From Epiperipatus broadwayi (taxonomy: Eukaryota; Onychophora; Udeonychophora; Euonychophora; Peripatidae), in the NCBI GenBank assembly GCA_028023455.1, contig JAQFVV010000253.1, forward strand, positions 504,469 to 568,468: a stretch of 64,000 nt of DNA. Reading direction: 5' to 3'. The notes beneath the pieces are model-generated. The model did not search any database, had not been told where the DNA came from, and saw nothing but the letters and a program-made list of their open reading frames with translations. This document shows positions 1 through 15,295 of the stretch, in pieces. How positions within the stretch are numbered: the stretch's first letter is position 1; each line of letters begins with the position of its first letter. Both the position numbers and the translations under genes were made by a program.

Positions 1-269
1 TTTGTCTAATTTTTTGTATTGGTCCATTACTTAACTATGGGAACTATTATTCATCAGTTCCATTTTCAGTCAGTTTCTATTGATAAAATATTAATCTAAA
101 ATACACAGAATTGTTTCAATTCAGCTCCTAAAAAATGAATAATTTTAGATTAAAATTGATTAAATGTAATAAAAAATTAAAAATAATCTTAATAACTGAA
201 GAAAAATATTTTAAAAATGTTTAAAAAATAGCCAGTGATAAAACAAAAGAACTATATTTCAACCAATCT

Positions 270-745
270 ATGTGAATCCTGGAGCAGTCAATGTTATTCA
301 CTTTTCTTGAAGAGTGGTCACTTTCCCATGCTTATTTTTCTTGAAAATTTAAAATTTTCCGAATCAAATTTATATTTTGATAAGGTAATGTAAAATCTTA
401 ATTATGAATGTAAAAAATTATGATATATTTATTTACATTCAAAATCAATTACAAATGTGTAAAACATTTTGTTTTGATTTCTGACTTTGTCATTTAGAAA
501 CATGTGATATGCAAATTACACTCAGTAGTGGTCAACCACTTGTCTTGGAGAGCGGTCACTTTCCCACACTTATTTTTTTTTTTTTGTAAAATTTTAAATT
601 TTCCAAAAAAACTTTATATTTCAATAAAGTTCTGCAAAATCTTAATTATGAATATAAAAAATTATGATAAATATATTTATTTATGTTCAACATCAATTAT
701 GAATTGGTAAAACAATTTGTTTTCATTTTTGACTTTGTCATTTAG
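270..745. repeat. Two diverged tandem copies of a ~240-bp unit
   Basis: Block 1 (about 270-505) and block 2 (about 506-745) share, in order, GTCACTTTCCCA, an AAATTTTCC segment, AATCTTAATTATGAAT, AAAAAATTATGATA and GACTTTGTCATTTAGAAA, at a spacing of about 238-248 bp. Identity is clearly imperfect, so the duplication is old. The two short open frames here (504-710, 717-920) are low-complexity and are not considered genes. Confidence 0.65.
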
Positions 746-2280
746 AAATACCTGCAGAACAATTTCTAGAATTGGCAGCCATCTAATGAGAGAAAAAAGA
801 CTGGTCTACACACCAATATGTAGCAAAAAAATTGGATTTTTTTTTCCAAACATATTGCCATATGCTGACTTTTTTAGAACTAAAATTTTAAATTTCGAAT
901 TTCGTATAAAATATGCCTAAAATGAAGAAAATGTGACAAAATTGAACGAGATGGCACAAACAATACCCACAAACTGTAAATAACATGAATGAGAATTAAA
1001 ACAGGGCATTATCTAACCAAAATTAATAGCAGAGTTGTTATTAATGAAATTTATTTGTCTTAAGTAATAATGTGTATCAGATTAAGCCTTTTCTCATTAC
1101 TATTTAACTACTTTAAATTAATGCTATATTAAGAATTATTTCTTTGGGATATCTGTCTTCATACCTAATGAGATATACAAATTCATGACATCATTTTTAT
1201 CAACTGAAATATCACTTAAATATTTATTAATATTCTATGGCCAGCTATGTATATGTATGTGTGTGTTTAAATCAATGGAACATAAAAATTCATAAGATAA
1301 CAATAAAAACATTTTTGCTTGATAAACTTTTTAAAAAAATATTAAAAGTCAAAGAAAGAATTACAAATGCCAAGATGGAATACCTATTGATTTATAGAAC
1401 AATAGAAGTGACTTTTGCAAAACCTTAGAATGTTGAATTCTAATTGAATACTAATTAAAAAAGAGAAAGGTGTAAAACGCTGTTACAGTGCATTCCAACG
1501 AAGACTCATGGAATGTTAATGGAAATAAAAAAGAAAATGAATGAAAAGAAAGAAAAAGAATTAAGAGAAGGAGAAGAGTTGGCAATTTCTGGTATAAAAA
1601 AGAGAAATTTTTAAAAAAATGATTATTATAAGTTTTTGAGACGGGAAGAAAGCAGGTTTATTAGACTTATATATAAAATAATCCAGATATCAGCATGAAA
1701 TATGGTTATACTGGGGTAAAAACTTCAATGTGTGGGGTGTCCAAATCCTTCCTCTGAATGTATAGTAGCTGCCAGTATCTGAGAAGATATGTCAAGCCTG
1801 AAAGATCATGTCAATAAATAATAATATTGGACTGTCATGAAATAAAATGAATAAATAAAATTCAGCCAAGTGGAATCTAAACTTCAAAAATTTAGTTCAT
1901 TATCCAAATATCAGAGATTCTCTTTCACCAGGTGGATTCAATCAATTCCCTGGGGAAACACGGGTATTTTTTCCATTTTGCACATATATGTATGACTAGT
2001 AAGGTTACTGAATTAAACTCCACGTAATCCAGAAAAACTGTTGGTTGACGTAATTATATTTTTTTTTACTTGCATGAAAAATTTTAAATTAATCTAGGTG
2101 TTATTATTATCATATCAATCCTTCCATGATTAAACTCTTGTAATATACATGTTACAGCCTGTTTTTTGGGGGGTAAATAAAAAAAATAAACTAATAAAGA
2201 AAGGAAAGAAAATCTAGAAGCATGAAATAATAAGTTGTAAAAAAAGAGAGAAATCAATAATCTGTTAATACAATATGTCC
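746..2280. other. AT-rich intergenic or intronic DNA, nothing recognised
   Basis: No splice-bounded exon, transposase or reverse-transcriptase motif, tRNA-like segment or clear palindrome was seen. It is A/T-dominated with many short homopolymer runs. Confidence 0.5.
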
Positions 2281-2297
2281 ATCATAAATGTATTTTT

Positions 2298-2394
2298 TTA
2301 AAAGTGTCATAGCATCGGCCGGGAAGCAAACCCACAACCTGGGTAACTGCTTGTAAGGCAGTCATGCTGACCTCTCAACCACCAATGCAAGACT
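2298..2394 (-). mobile_element. tRNA-derived SINE, family 1, copy a
   Basis: On the minus strand this reads as a tRNA-like body of about 85 bp: an A-box-like GAGAGGTCAGCATGAC, an anticodon-arm-like TGCCTTACAAGCA, and a B-box-like GTGGGTTTGCTTCCCGG. It is followed by CGATGC, TATGAC and an A-rich 3' tail (T-rich on the plus strand). It is flanked by a direct repeat, ATCATAAATGTATTTTT, at 2281-2297 and 2395-2411, a typical LINE-type target-site duplication. The variable region is long, as in class II tRNAs, but the parent tRNA cannot be named safely. Two more copies are at 24.6 and 57.3 kb. Confidence 0.75.
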
Positions 2395-2411
2395 ATCATA
2401 AATGTATTTTT

Positions 2412-2956
2412 AAAATTAGTTTAATGAATATCATGTGTCTGCGCTAACAAAAAAAAAAAAACTATTAAAAATGTTGAATAAAAAAAAACCAGAAGTGTTA
2501 TTGATTTACATAAATATTGGTATGAATAAATATGTATTAAATGATGAATTGGTTTTTTAACTCCTTTTTTTTTGATTGGATTAAAATAGATTAGACCTAC
2601 TCTCAGTAATTTTACCACCCAGTCTGAGAAAGCTAGCTGAAGGCCAGGTCATTTTATCATCATATTATATACTTCATGTTATCCAGTATAATTCTTACCT
2701 ATGGGTGAGATTGGCAATTGGTGTCTTTATTTAGACATCCATAAATATACTGTTGTGTAATATCAAAGGTAATTATATCTGCATAGGATATCCTAAAATC
2801 AAAGTGATAAAGTAAAGGTCTCATTTTATAAAATAGATAACAATACAATTCGCATTTGATTGCTTTTTTTGTTCACATGCATATATATATATATAATGCT
2901 CATACTCATGTAAAGACGAGTACTTTCAGCAAGATAGGGAAAAGGGTAGAAACGTT

Positions 2957-2999
<43 letters not shown>

Positions 3000-3838
3000 C
3001 ATTACATAGCATTGATAGTAAAAAGAAATAAGATGAAAAAATTGACCTCTCAACTAGTTATATTTGTTTTAGCATATATTTAAGGGATCACTGATAATAT
3101 CAGTAGAAAATTGTCTAATTTCAATATAAAACTATCTTTTCCACTAGCAACAAAATTGATTTTTTCATAAACGTAAAGATTGAGCACCTGTCTATGAAAT
3201 TCAATGTTCACAATGCTCCAGAAGCTATATGTGTCGATCAAATAGATGTACTAATGTCAAAATCATGAAGCATACAAATGTTTTCAATAAAAAGTTGATT
3301 ACATCAGCTTTTACATGCATTTTTTAGAAACTGATCACCAATCTGATTTTGATAATACTAAAATATTAGCTAATAAAGAAAAGCATGATTTCTGAACTTT
3401 AAAAAAGTCTACTGAAATATTGAAAAGAGCAAGTCGTTTTAAATACTTCTGAAGAAACACAATATATTCCAGCCTTGTGGAAGCCACTTATTTATGTTCT
3501 TTTTTCTAAAATCAATTTGGAATCAGTTAATTGTAAATCTGAAGGAAGTACTTTTTTTTGCTAATTCACTTATTCTGAATAATGGACCATCAAATATATA
3601 TATATATATAAGAATAATTGTTCTTTATTTCACTCAATCTCAATCTTGTAATTATTTAAAATATAACAGTTCTCCATTAAAACTTTAACCTTGATAAAAA
3701 TGAATGCTATTTCAGCAAAAGGGTTGATACTGAAACAAAATAATACATGATATAAACCAAATAAAATATTAATTTTATCATATACCCATGAAAATATTTA
3801 ATAAATCGAACTTTCTTTATTTTTAGTTAAATAATAGA
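2412..3838. other. AT-rich DNA with short (TA)n tracts
   Basis: Holds short TA-dinucleotide runs near 2881-2895, 2960-2996 and 3596-3610. No coding or element signature was recognised; the small open frames are AT-repeat products. Confidence 0.5.
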
Positions 3839-3875
3839 CATAAAAAAATTATATTAAATGCTTTTATTGACCATA

Positions 3876-3942
<67 letters not shown>

Positions 3943-4018
3943 GCTGCTGCTACTACTACTACTGCTGCTGCTACTGCTGCTGCTGCTGATGCTGCTGCTG
4001 CTGATGCTGCTGCTACTG

Positions 4019-4116
<98 letters not shown>

Positions 4117-4394
4117 TGTTTGTTCAACCACAATTGGGTTTTTTAGATTTAACTTGAAATTAAAGCATGGGGAGGGGATCTTTTATTAATTAAGTCACTG
4201 ATTTTCAGATTTAACTTGAAATAAAAGCATGTGATGTTCAAAATTAGTTAAGTCAATCCCAAGGTTAATTAATTTTGGACAACCCCCATGCTTTAATTTC
4301 TTGTTAAATCTAAAAACCCCAATTGTGATTAAACACACCATTACATTTTTAATGCACAGTCAATAAAAGCATTTAATATAAAAAATAATTTTAT
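3839..4394. mobile_element. Palindromic non-autonomous element carrying a trinucleotide tract
   Basis: The left end (TTATATTAAATGCTTTTATTGACC from about 3849) and the right end (CAATAAAAGCATTTAATATA, about 4361-4380) are inverted copies. Internally, ACAATTGGG..TTTTAGATTTAACTTGAAATTAAAGCATG near 4130-4168 is mirrored by CATGCTTTAATTTCTTGTTAAATCTAAAAACCCCAATTGTG near 4289-4327, with a further direct copy at about 4208-4232. Between the left arm and the rest lies a pure trinucleotide tract. The long poly-Ile/Ser/Leu frames here are translations of that tract, not genes. No transposase is present and no target-site duplication could be fixed. Confidence 0.6.
3875..4116. repeat. Compound (CTA)n-(CTG/GAT)n-(CTA)n-(AAT)n microsatellite
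   Basis: About 240 bp of uninterrupted trinucleotide repeats. Blocks of CTA enclose a CTG-rich centre with interspersed GAT variants, then pass into a long AAT block. The block structure suggests successive point mutations spreading by slippage. Confidence 0.95.
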
Positions 4395-7604
<3,210 letters not shown>

Positions 7605-7607
7605 TAA

Positions 7608-7736
7608 ATCTTGTCTGGTTAGCGCAGTACACACACATTACAATAGACTGGGGTTCAAACTAGGGTATGAAGATAGGTGAGGAATGAGGACAGGTGAAAC
7701 TGAGGTTTGCGGAGTGAATCTTACTGTTTCACTATA
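7608..7736 (+). mobile_element. tRNA-derived SINE, family 2, copy a
   Basis: An A-box-like TGGTTAGCGCAGT at about 7616 is followed about 35 bp later by a good B box, GGGGTTCAAACTAGG. A family-specific tail follows (AGGTGAGGAATGAGGACAGG, then GTGAAACTGAGGTTTGCGGAG, then CTTACTGTTTCA). The same order of blocks recurs on the minus strand at 16.1-16.3 kb, which identifies it as a dispersed repeat, not a tRNA gene. It ends in a short TA tract. No confident target-site duplication was found. Confidence 0.6.
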
Positions 7737-8026
7737 TATATATATCTTTAGAACTATAAGTAAAAATGCACACCCCTTATGTATAATTTATATTTACTAT
7801 GTGTATATAATAATTTATGAGTATATAAGTTACTAAAAATATGAAATATTCTTTTAAGTAAAAAGTGTTTAACATTCTTATTTTGATTGAATTTTTTTTT
7901 TTAAAAAAAAAAAAAAAACTTACTAAAACTATGTCATAAATGAAGTTTAATTAATACATATAATTTTATTTTAAATTAATTTCACACATGCAGTATATAT
8001 ATATATATTTCTGCAGTAAGTTAATA

Positions 8027-8474
8027 TAATAAAGATGGGAAATAAGAGATAATATCCATGTAAATAGAAAATAACCATTAAGCTTTGATATTATCAAGAA
8101 ATTATCACTACTATTAATTGACAATCCCTGAGGGCAAACTAGTTTTTTCATTTAATCTATAATAACTTTTTTGTTTGAGTTTGTTTTTAACAAAAGAGTT
8201 CTTATAGGTTTAATGAAAAACTGGTTTTGCCTTACAGGTCAATTAGTAGTAACTGATATTTTTTGGTAACATCAAAGATTAAGGGTTATTATCGAATGAT
8301 TTATTTGACTTGAACAAAAACTCAAACAAAAGAGCTATTATAGATTTAATGAAAAAACTTGTTTGGCCTCAGGGATTGTCAATTAATAATAATTGATAAT
8401 TTCTTGGTAATATCAAAGGTTAAAAGTTATCTCTATTTACATGGATATTATCTCTTATTTCCATTTTTATTATA
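8027..8474. mobile_element. Inverted-array (foldback-like) element, three ~160-bp units
   Basis: The left unit (about 8027-8180) and the right unit (about 8315-8474) are inverted copies: AATAAGAGATAATATCCATG on the left is mirrored by CATGGATATTATCTCTTATT on the right, and ATTGACAATCCCTGAGG by CCTCAGGGATTGTCAAT. Between them a more diverged third unit (about 8190-8300; TTAATGAAAAACTGGTTTTG..) has the same orientation as the right unit. So two units face one way and one the other. No coding capacity. Confidence 0.7.
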
Positions 8475-8479
8475 TATGT

Positions 8480-10510
8480 GTGTGTGTGTTTAGCTAAAAG
8501 TTTTATGAAAAATATATATTCTTTTTTGTTGAATATGGAATGTGGGAAGCTGAATTGCATGAAGATATATGTGGATTAAGGAGTGATGCTGATGATATTG
8601 CATTTGTGACTGAAAACAAGAAAACTTAAAAGACAGTGAAAATATGAAATTACAGCACAAAGATTATAAGAAAAGAATCATGAATGTACTTTAAAGTTGG
8701 TAGAGATAATGTAAAAAATAATAACAGTTGAACAAATTATATAATTGAACAATATATCATAAAGTTAATTTTTCACAAGTTCAGTAATGTTTAAAAGACC
8801 CTAGCCTCAAATATCCTATCATAAAATTAATCAGATAGTATGCATCAGTTTTTTGCATATGTTATTCAACAGATGAATAAATATTTAGTTTTGAATCTGC
8901 CACACACTATTGTATTGAACACTAAAAGAACAACAGTTGAAAGATTTGTCACAAATTAGAAATGATCACATATTAAATAAAATTCTATATAGTGTAAATG
9001 TAAAGCTCAGAATTGTTCAAGTCAAGGCATATGTTATGCCTTTTGCATGCATATGCTTTTGTTAGAACAAAACACTATGTATTTAATATATGAATTTTGA
9101 TTTCAATTAGATGATAAATTTATTAGTGGCTTTATTATGACCTTCAATTCTGACACTATAGTCATAAAATCAAACACACATTAGTGGCTGATAAACCCTG
9201 TTTATGAAATAGATGAGCACAATGATGATGGATTGTGATGAATTTGCTGATGAGGCTCCAGTAGCATCTAAAAAGATCAAATCCTGCTTTCATTACTGTT
9301 GGGTCTGGAAAAATAAATGTATTTGAAATCTTATAAGAGTATTACTTTTTACACTATAATTTTTGAATATAGATTTTTGTGTACATGCCCAAAATGGAAT
9401 TTTGATTTGAATTGAGTCTTAGTATTTATTTATCTGAAAAACTCTTATGCTGGCTTAACCTGTTGAAGGTCTGACATCGTTCCCTTATCTAGAAGACTCT
9501 AATGACAACTTCAACCATATTTGAAAAAAAAGAATTTTACAATTAAATCTTTTTTTTTCTGTATCATATATTGAGAATCACTACATTATTTTTACAAATA
9601 TAATCTTACTAATAATAGACATACTAAATGTTAATGCAAAAGACAAATTATTTCACTAAAGTGAATAGAAACATTAACAATGGTATTTTCCTGGAGGTTT
9701 GTGATGATGGTATTTTAGTTCTATTTATATATTGGACTATTTACATCATCTTGTATTGAGTATTGAATGGCTTTTGGAAATGTTTAACTTTATTTAAATT
9801 TCCATCCACACCGTTTCAACAGGTATTATTTTCTTCTCTTCTTTAGCTGAATATGCTAACCTGTATGCTATTATTAACAGTTGAATGTGCTTTGAAAATT
9901 TAAATAACGTTAACTTTTTCTAAAAGACATCCATTACTCAATAGTAGATGATAGAAATAGTCCTATATAAATGCAATTAACAATGGTGTTTTGCTTACAT
10001 CCTCTAATCTTGTCTATTCATAAAAAGTTATTAAAAAAGGATTTCTTATTTAAATTCTTTTTTTTTTTTGGAGACATCCGAAAAGAATGGAAATATGATT
10101 TAAATTTCAAAACTACATTTACTAATATTAAAATTTTACGAAAAAGTCTTCACCAGCATTTATGAAAGCAATTATTTCCGTCACTAAAAATAATGTCCCC
10201 TTTTATCATACCTATAGTTCTTATGGTTTGTCTTTTTAAAAACATTTTTAAATGAAATCATAATTATAATCAGATTTTTTTTATTTAAAATAAAGATTTT
10301 ACTAATGTGTTGCATAAATAAGCTTAAATATGTAAATATTTTTTTTTCCAGAAACATTAAAATAAATATGCATGAGGTGGAGACCAAAAAATCTACCAAT
10401 AACCAAAAAAAATCTAACAATTATTGTTGCTGTTAGTTTTTTTGTATTATGATACAACCAATCAGCTGGTATAGTCAGAGTTTTCCCCAAGAAGAATTTG
10501 CATGAAGTTT
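8480..10510. other. No feature recognised
   Basis: AT-rich. Short open frames near 9971 and 10184-10490 lack any domain or splice context and are not called. Confidence 0.45.
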
Positions 10511-10515
10511 GGCAT

Positions 10516-11050
10516 TGAACTACTAAACATCAAATGATCACTATTACCTCTACTTACATAAGCATATATAGATTTTATGTACAAACCTTCTTGCATCCAT
10601 TGATTAATATGGATTGTGTGGGGCGGTCATGGATAGTCTGTAATTGTTTTAACAGCTTGTGTAAGACAGAAAATAATGATTTGATATTTAGTAATTAATA
10701 CCATCCCTGTCCATGTGATGATGATGAGTATAGTTATTAAAAAAACCAAAGGCACCAAAATGTATAGATACTGAATTAACTTCCAGATTTATGTGACTAT
10801 AAAAGCAAATAAGCTTAGATTGAAAATCTTATCTATTCACATTTTGGACTGCTAAAAGATTGTAATAGATATTAAGATCTAAATGCACTGCTCACAGATC
10901 CAAGGCTCCTCATTGAAGAAAACAACAAGCTAGAAACTAATCTGGGGATAATGGATGAGTAGGCAATAAGTACGGATTTTATGTACAACCCTTCCTGCAT
11001 TCAATGATTACTCTAGCTTGCACTGAGTGGCGCTACTATATAAAGAGTTT
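10516..11050. mobile_element. Old, rearranged copy of inverted-array family 2
   Basis: Shares with the well-preserved element at 56.0-57.1 kb the ordered blocks ACTAAACATCA..ATGATCAC, GGCACCAAAATGTAT, GACTATA, GATCTAA.TGCA.TGCTC, ATCCAAGGCTCCTCA, GAAACTA.TCTGGGG, GGATGAGTAGGCA and GATTACTCTAG. It is diverged and its left end is scrambled, with blocks in both orientations. A truncated LINE tail directly follows at about 11055. Confidence 0.6.
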
Positions 11051-11054
11051 GTCA

Positions 11055-11319
11055 AGATATGAAAAAAGTGATTATACAGAAAGTGGATTATTGTTTTTTA
11101 TGCTGGGTTTGGAAAAAGATAAGAGGGATTTAGATATAAATGTCATAGAGTTGACAAAGATTATGTCGTGGAAATGGGATGGAGCAGAATACGGGAAAAC
11201 TTAGACTGGGGAATGGAAAATAAAGTGCCTAATGGGTTTCTCTGGGCATAACTGTTGAGAGATTCTTGACTCCATTTAAGGAGAAGCTCCAGTACATCAC
11301 ATCACATACATCACATCAG
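11055..11319 (+). mobile_element. 5'-truncated LINE (family B), 3' terminal fragment
   Basis: Encodes the last ~50 residues of the LINE-B reverse-transcriptase protein (YEKSDYTESG..., ending MSWKWDGAEYG) and then the same 3' UTR as the copy at 45.6-46.8 kb (TTCTTGACTCCATTTAAGGA). It ends in the same CATCA/ACATC tandem tail. The 3' end preserved with only ~265 bp left is the usual outcome of incomplete target-primed reverse transcription. Confidence 0.8.
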
Positions 11320-13679
11320 TGTTTTAAGATTGTCATTGCCAGACTTCTTTCATGTGACAAATTTGTAGAAGTCCAGACTGACATCCGCAAAAAAATTTTA
11401 ACTAATAACTTTTGTTCAGTTTTTACATACAAGACAATATGAACAAGTAAACTAATGTTATAGATAACAAAATAATCTACAAAAGTCGAAGCCATAATAG
11501 TATATACTCTCCCTCAACACCTCTAAATTAGCAATTTTGTAATGACTAAATCTATTACTGCAAAAGTGTTTTGATTTTGTAGTTGTCTTTGAATCTCTTA
11601 ATAAGTTTATGAATTATGATCTCCAGGAGACCAAAAAAAGGATTCAAAAATTTTCAAGCTATGTTCTCATATGATATTTATGTTTTATATTTGTAAAACA
11701 GAGAGTATAAAAAATAATTTCCTTTTTTAAAATCAAAGCATTCAATATTCATGATATCTATTCAATATTATATATTTATAAAATCTGGATTGAATCAATG
11801 ATTATGGTGTTAGTAATTAGATTAGTGTAATAAGTAAATTTAAAATACATATATATATATAACTCTACAATTATAAAAAGAAATTATCCCCTAAAACTTA
11901 ACTTTGCCATATCTATCTTCTACTGCCACATAGTGTCACAATTACAAACTATAGAAGATTAATGATACCCTCGTTTTTTTTATTTTATTAAATACTGTTA
12001 CCAGCTGATAGGAAATAATTGATGTAATAATGCTAATTATTGCTGTGCAAAATACATATTTTATAAGTGTTTTGAACCTTTATTTGTTATAACACATCGT
12101 AAAAATTGTGAAAGAATAATAGTAATATAGAGGGAAATAAAATGTGTAAGGAGAAAAAAAAGCATATAACTTATGTCAAAAAATTAAATTAATACCTCCC
12201 CTCTCCCTTCCCTTTAAGAAAAAAAAATATTTAATTCACAAGAAAGTGTAACTGATAACTATAATATAAATTAAATTACCAAAAATAATCGAATAAAATA
12301 TAATAATAATTTAAAAATTATAATTGTAATAAACTATCTATATACTTATTTAAAGCTAACCTGATTTCAAACAAGTTTGAACCTGTTTTCATTCCAGTTC
12401 TATAAATGTGTGTTGGTGCAGTGGTAGCATAACAGATTCTTGAACTCAAAGGCTCTGAATTGCAGCTAGCTGTGGGACTTCCGATGCTTAAACTTTTTAT
12501 GAATCCCGAGCAATAAGCTATTCAAATTATTAATTTAAACTCGATTGTGAAGATAATCTTTTTATTTTCGAGTAGTTTTTTTCCCACCGTAAGCTTTCTA
12601 ACAATGAAAAAATAAGTCTCCTGTGATTTATTTTACAACTTGAAAATTATTCTGATAAATTTGAAAACGGATTTCAAATGATCTAATGTGTTCTTATTTT
12701 TATTTTAGTTTTGTTTTTATCACTATTTAAAGATAAATATCCAGCTAAAGAAAGTTTACGTAATTTTAAAAGTCAAAACCACTCGAGTCCACAAAATTAA
12801 AATATGATGCTACCAAATTATTACAATCTTTTTATGAATAAATGTATTTATGACAGTGCGTTATTTAATCTTAAAGATACCTCTATTGTTTTAATTTATA
12901 AAAAAGAAAATAAAGTTTATTTATATGGTGCTTGACAATGTAAAAGAAGGTAGTAAACCTTTGGTCATGCACTTTTCATAAATTTACATGCATTTTCACA
13001 AATTTACATGCACTCACATATAAGCATCAGTTTAAATGCATAATTGAACCACTTATGCTAAGAGCGTATTGTTATATATGCCAATTTTTGCTCACCATGC
13101 TAAAATCAGGATTTGGAGCTATTGTATATCTGATATATAGCTTTCCACACTTTTTATTAACAAGATTTTTTTTTTCAATGCGATCTTTTTTTTTTTGTAA
13201 TAATTCGGCCTTTTTCGTTTACTTGTCATATTTTTCATTAATATTCAAGATTGCAACACTAAAACCGGTATTCACAAGGTGACGGCGTGGATGAAACAGA
13301 CAAATGTTTTATATAAAAATTTAATAAAAGTGTAATAATTAATAGGTATTTTTTTGTAGCTTTGGTTTGATTTCTGTATAAAAAAAACAATGTTTATTAG
13401 CAGTTTTATGAAAATACAGCATACTTTGCAATCACATGGTTTTCAGAGGTAAACTTTTTACTGCAGAACTCCATTTTCTGTGGTAATAGTTTATACAAAA
13501 AAAATTATTTTAATGCATAAATTCCTACTATATATTCCATGGTAAGTGTCGTAGGAATATAGTTAATATATTTTTATCCAAATTACTTAAAAATCAAAAT
13601 CATTTACTGTTTGTTTGGTGTATATTTAAACTAATTTTTTTATTGATGGCATAATTATTGTAATATTGCATTTTATTTT
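11320..13679. other. No gene recognised; one tRNA-like segment
   Basis: AT-rich. Apart from the tRNA-like fragment at 12.4 kb, nothing was recognised; the open frame at 13055-13282 is T-rich low complexity. Confidence 0.4.
12408..12480 (+). repeat. Possible tRNA-like SINE head, degenerate
   Basis: GTTGGTGCAGTGGTAGCAT resembles a tRNA 5' half or Pol III A box. A weak B-box-like GGCTCTGAATTGCAG follows about 25 bp later. Only one copy is in the window, so this could be a chance match or a decayed SINE or tRNA pseudogene. Confidence 0.3.
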
Positions 13680-13925
13680 TTATTTTAAATCACATTCTTA
13701 AAAGTTATTAATTGTTTAAAATCACATTTTTTTTTGTTAATATTGAAAGTCGCACATATTTGTGAAAGTCACTTTTTTTTTTTTTTTTTTGGAAACTTGT
13801 TAATGTTGAAATTTTACTTTAAATGTCATTCTTAAAAGTTGTTTGTTAATGTGAAAAGTCATACATATTTGTGAAAGTCACATTTATTTTAAATGTCGTT
13901 TTTAAAGTTTGTTGTTAATGTTATA
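13680..13925. repeat. Degenerate short tandem repeats
   Basis: The blocks CACATATTTGTGAAAGTCAC, TTCTTAAAAGTT and TTTGTTAATGTT recur two or three times at about 105-bp spacing, interrupted by long T runs. Confidence 0.55.
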
Positions 13926-13971
13926 AGTTTTACTATTTTTTACTTTTACTACTTTTTAATCTTGCAACACA

Positions 13972-14080
13972 GAGCATATATTAGAGATGATGTGCCTGTT
14001 GACATTCATATCAATCTCCCAATAACTTTAAGATCCAGTTGTCAGTGGATTGATATGAATGTAAGATCTAATACATGCTC
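13972..14080. mobile_element. Short palindromic element (MITE-like)
   Basis: About 109 bp with inverted arms of about 40 bp: GAGCATATATTAGA...ACATTCATATCAATC at the left, mirrored by GATTGATATGAATGT...TCTAATACATGCTC at the right. No coding capacity; the flanks do not give a clear target-site duplication. Confidence 0.6.
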
Positions 14081-15086
14081 CATGTGGCAGCTTTAATACT
14101 CAAGTACCACAATTTGTATATGCAATGCAGACCAAAAAAAATCAATTAAGTTTTTTTATTAATTTTTTTTTTTTTTACTATTTTTTAAAAGAACATATAA
14201 TAATTGATTTCTTGGTATGAAAATAGTGGTTGTGGTAAATTACATCTTCTATAAAAGGCTATCAGTCAACAAAATATTTAGTTTTTTTAGCATTTTTCAA
14301 GGAGTGGTATTTATTATTGTTTGCACTTCTATACACCCTTAAGCTATGGGAAAATCAGGTTTCATATAGTAATTCTTCTCATTTGTATTATTAAAAAATG
14401 CTAATGGTCTTATTGTTTGGGAATTCATAGTCAAGTGCTAGAATTGTGAATACCAGAATCAATGTGAGACCTCCCAAGCCATGTCCTACTAAATGCATGA
14501 AAACATACAGGGCATTCATTCTACCTTTTTTATTATAAAATATAGATGTGCATGTCATGTCATAATGGATAATATTGTCAGTTTCACATGTATTAGTCTA
14601 TTCTTTCTTATTATAAGGCACTAATAAAGAGAAGCCATTCTATCTCCAGAAGAAAAAAAGATAAAAAGACCAAGAATAAAAAGTTAAAAAATAAAAATAA
14701 GAATGTGAAATTCCTGTGCTTGTAATTAAAGTATGAAAATGTAATAGTGAAAACACACTTTCCATTGTCACAGTCGATACAGAGATTTAAAGATGAATAA
14801 GGAGCTCAAGATATTTGAACCAGCATTAACCTAAGTAACTGAAAAAAGTATAATAAAATAGCAAAAGAATGCAAATACAGATATTAGTAAATAGGTAAAA
14901 GATTACATTCAATTAAATTAGTATAATTAATTAATCATGAAGTATATTAAATAAATAGTTAATTTAAGACTTTATATTTCAGGGATACATAAATCTACTT
15001 TAAGAAACACATTTACCAATAGTAGTGTTCAGCATACATTTTATACAGTAACAATATTACAAATAAAATAATCATAATATATTTAC
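14081..15086. other. Intronic DNA of the M13 gene, nothing recognised
   Basis: Lies 3' of the GGWP exon. No following M13 exon (DQPGLGLP or DYY motif) was found on the minus strand. Confidence 0.4.
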
Positions 15087-15295
15087 GACAGGTATTTTTT
15101 GGGTGTTATTCATGTAGTCTACCACAATTCCAAAACCGAAAATGTACGAGTAACCATAGCAGCTAAGATTAATTAAAGAATTCATGAGATTACATCTCCT
15201 TTCATTCCATTTGTTTCCTAGTATTAACGGCCATCCACCAATCAATCGATTTAATTTGCTCAAAAGAGGCCAACTTCCTTGTCGATCACTTGCAG
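15087..15295 (-). CDS. Exon of M13 metallopeptidase (GGWP segment)
   Basis: A 209-nt minus-strand exon with a TTTTAG acceptor and a GTC/GTAAAT donor, starting in phase 1 and ending in phase 0. It encodes about 69 residues including GSWPLLSKLNRLIGGWPLI, then NKW, YGYSYIFGFG and DYMNNTQ. These fit the M13 order PLL..L..LGGWP...W...L..L...G....F.F.V..D.KN, the part of the ectodomain before the conserved DQPGLGLP segment. Same strand and compatible intron phase as the other two M13 exons. Between this exon and 28041 the family normally has about 30 more residues (around the K.YY..C.N motif), so one small exon is missing from this model. An early conserved Cys-containing block is therefore not seen here. 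Downstream exons probably lie below position 1 or are decayed. Confidence 0.8.

Noticed and set aside
3823-4189. Long poly-Ile/Ser/Leu/Val open frames on both strands
   Set aside because: They are translations of the trinucleotide microsatellite.
12408-12480. Functional tRNA gene
   Set aside because: The A-box-like part is fair but no acceptor stem or T arm pairs properly; kept only as a low-confidence tRNA-like segment.
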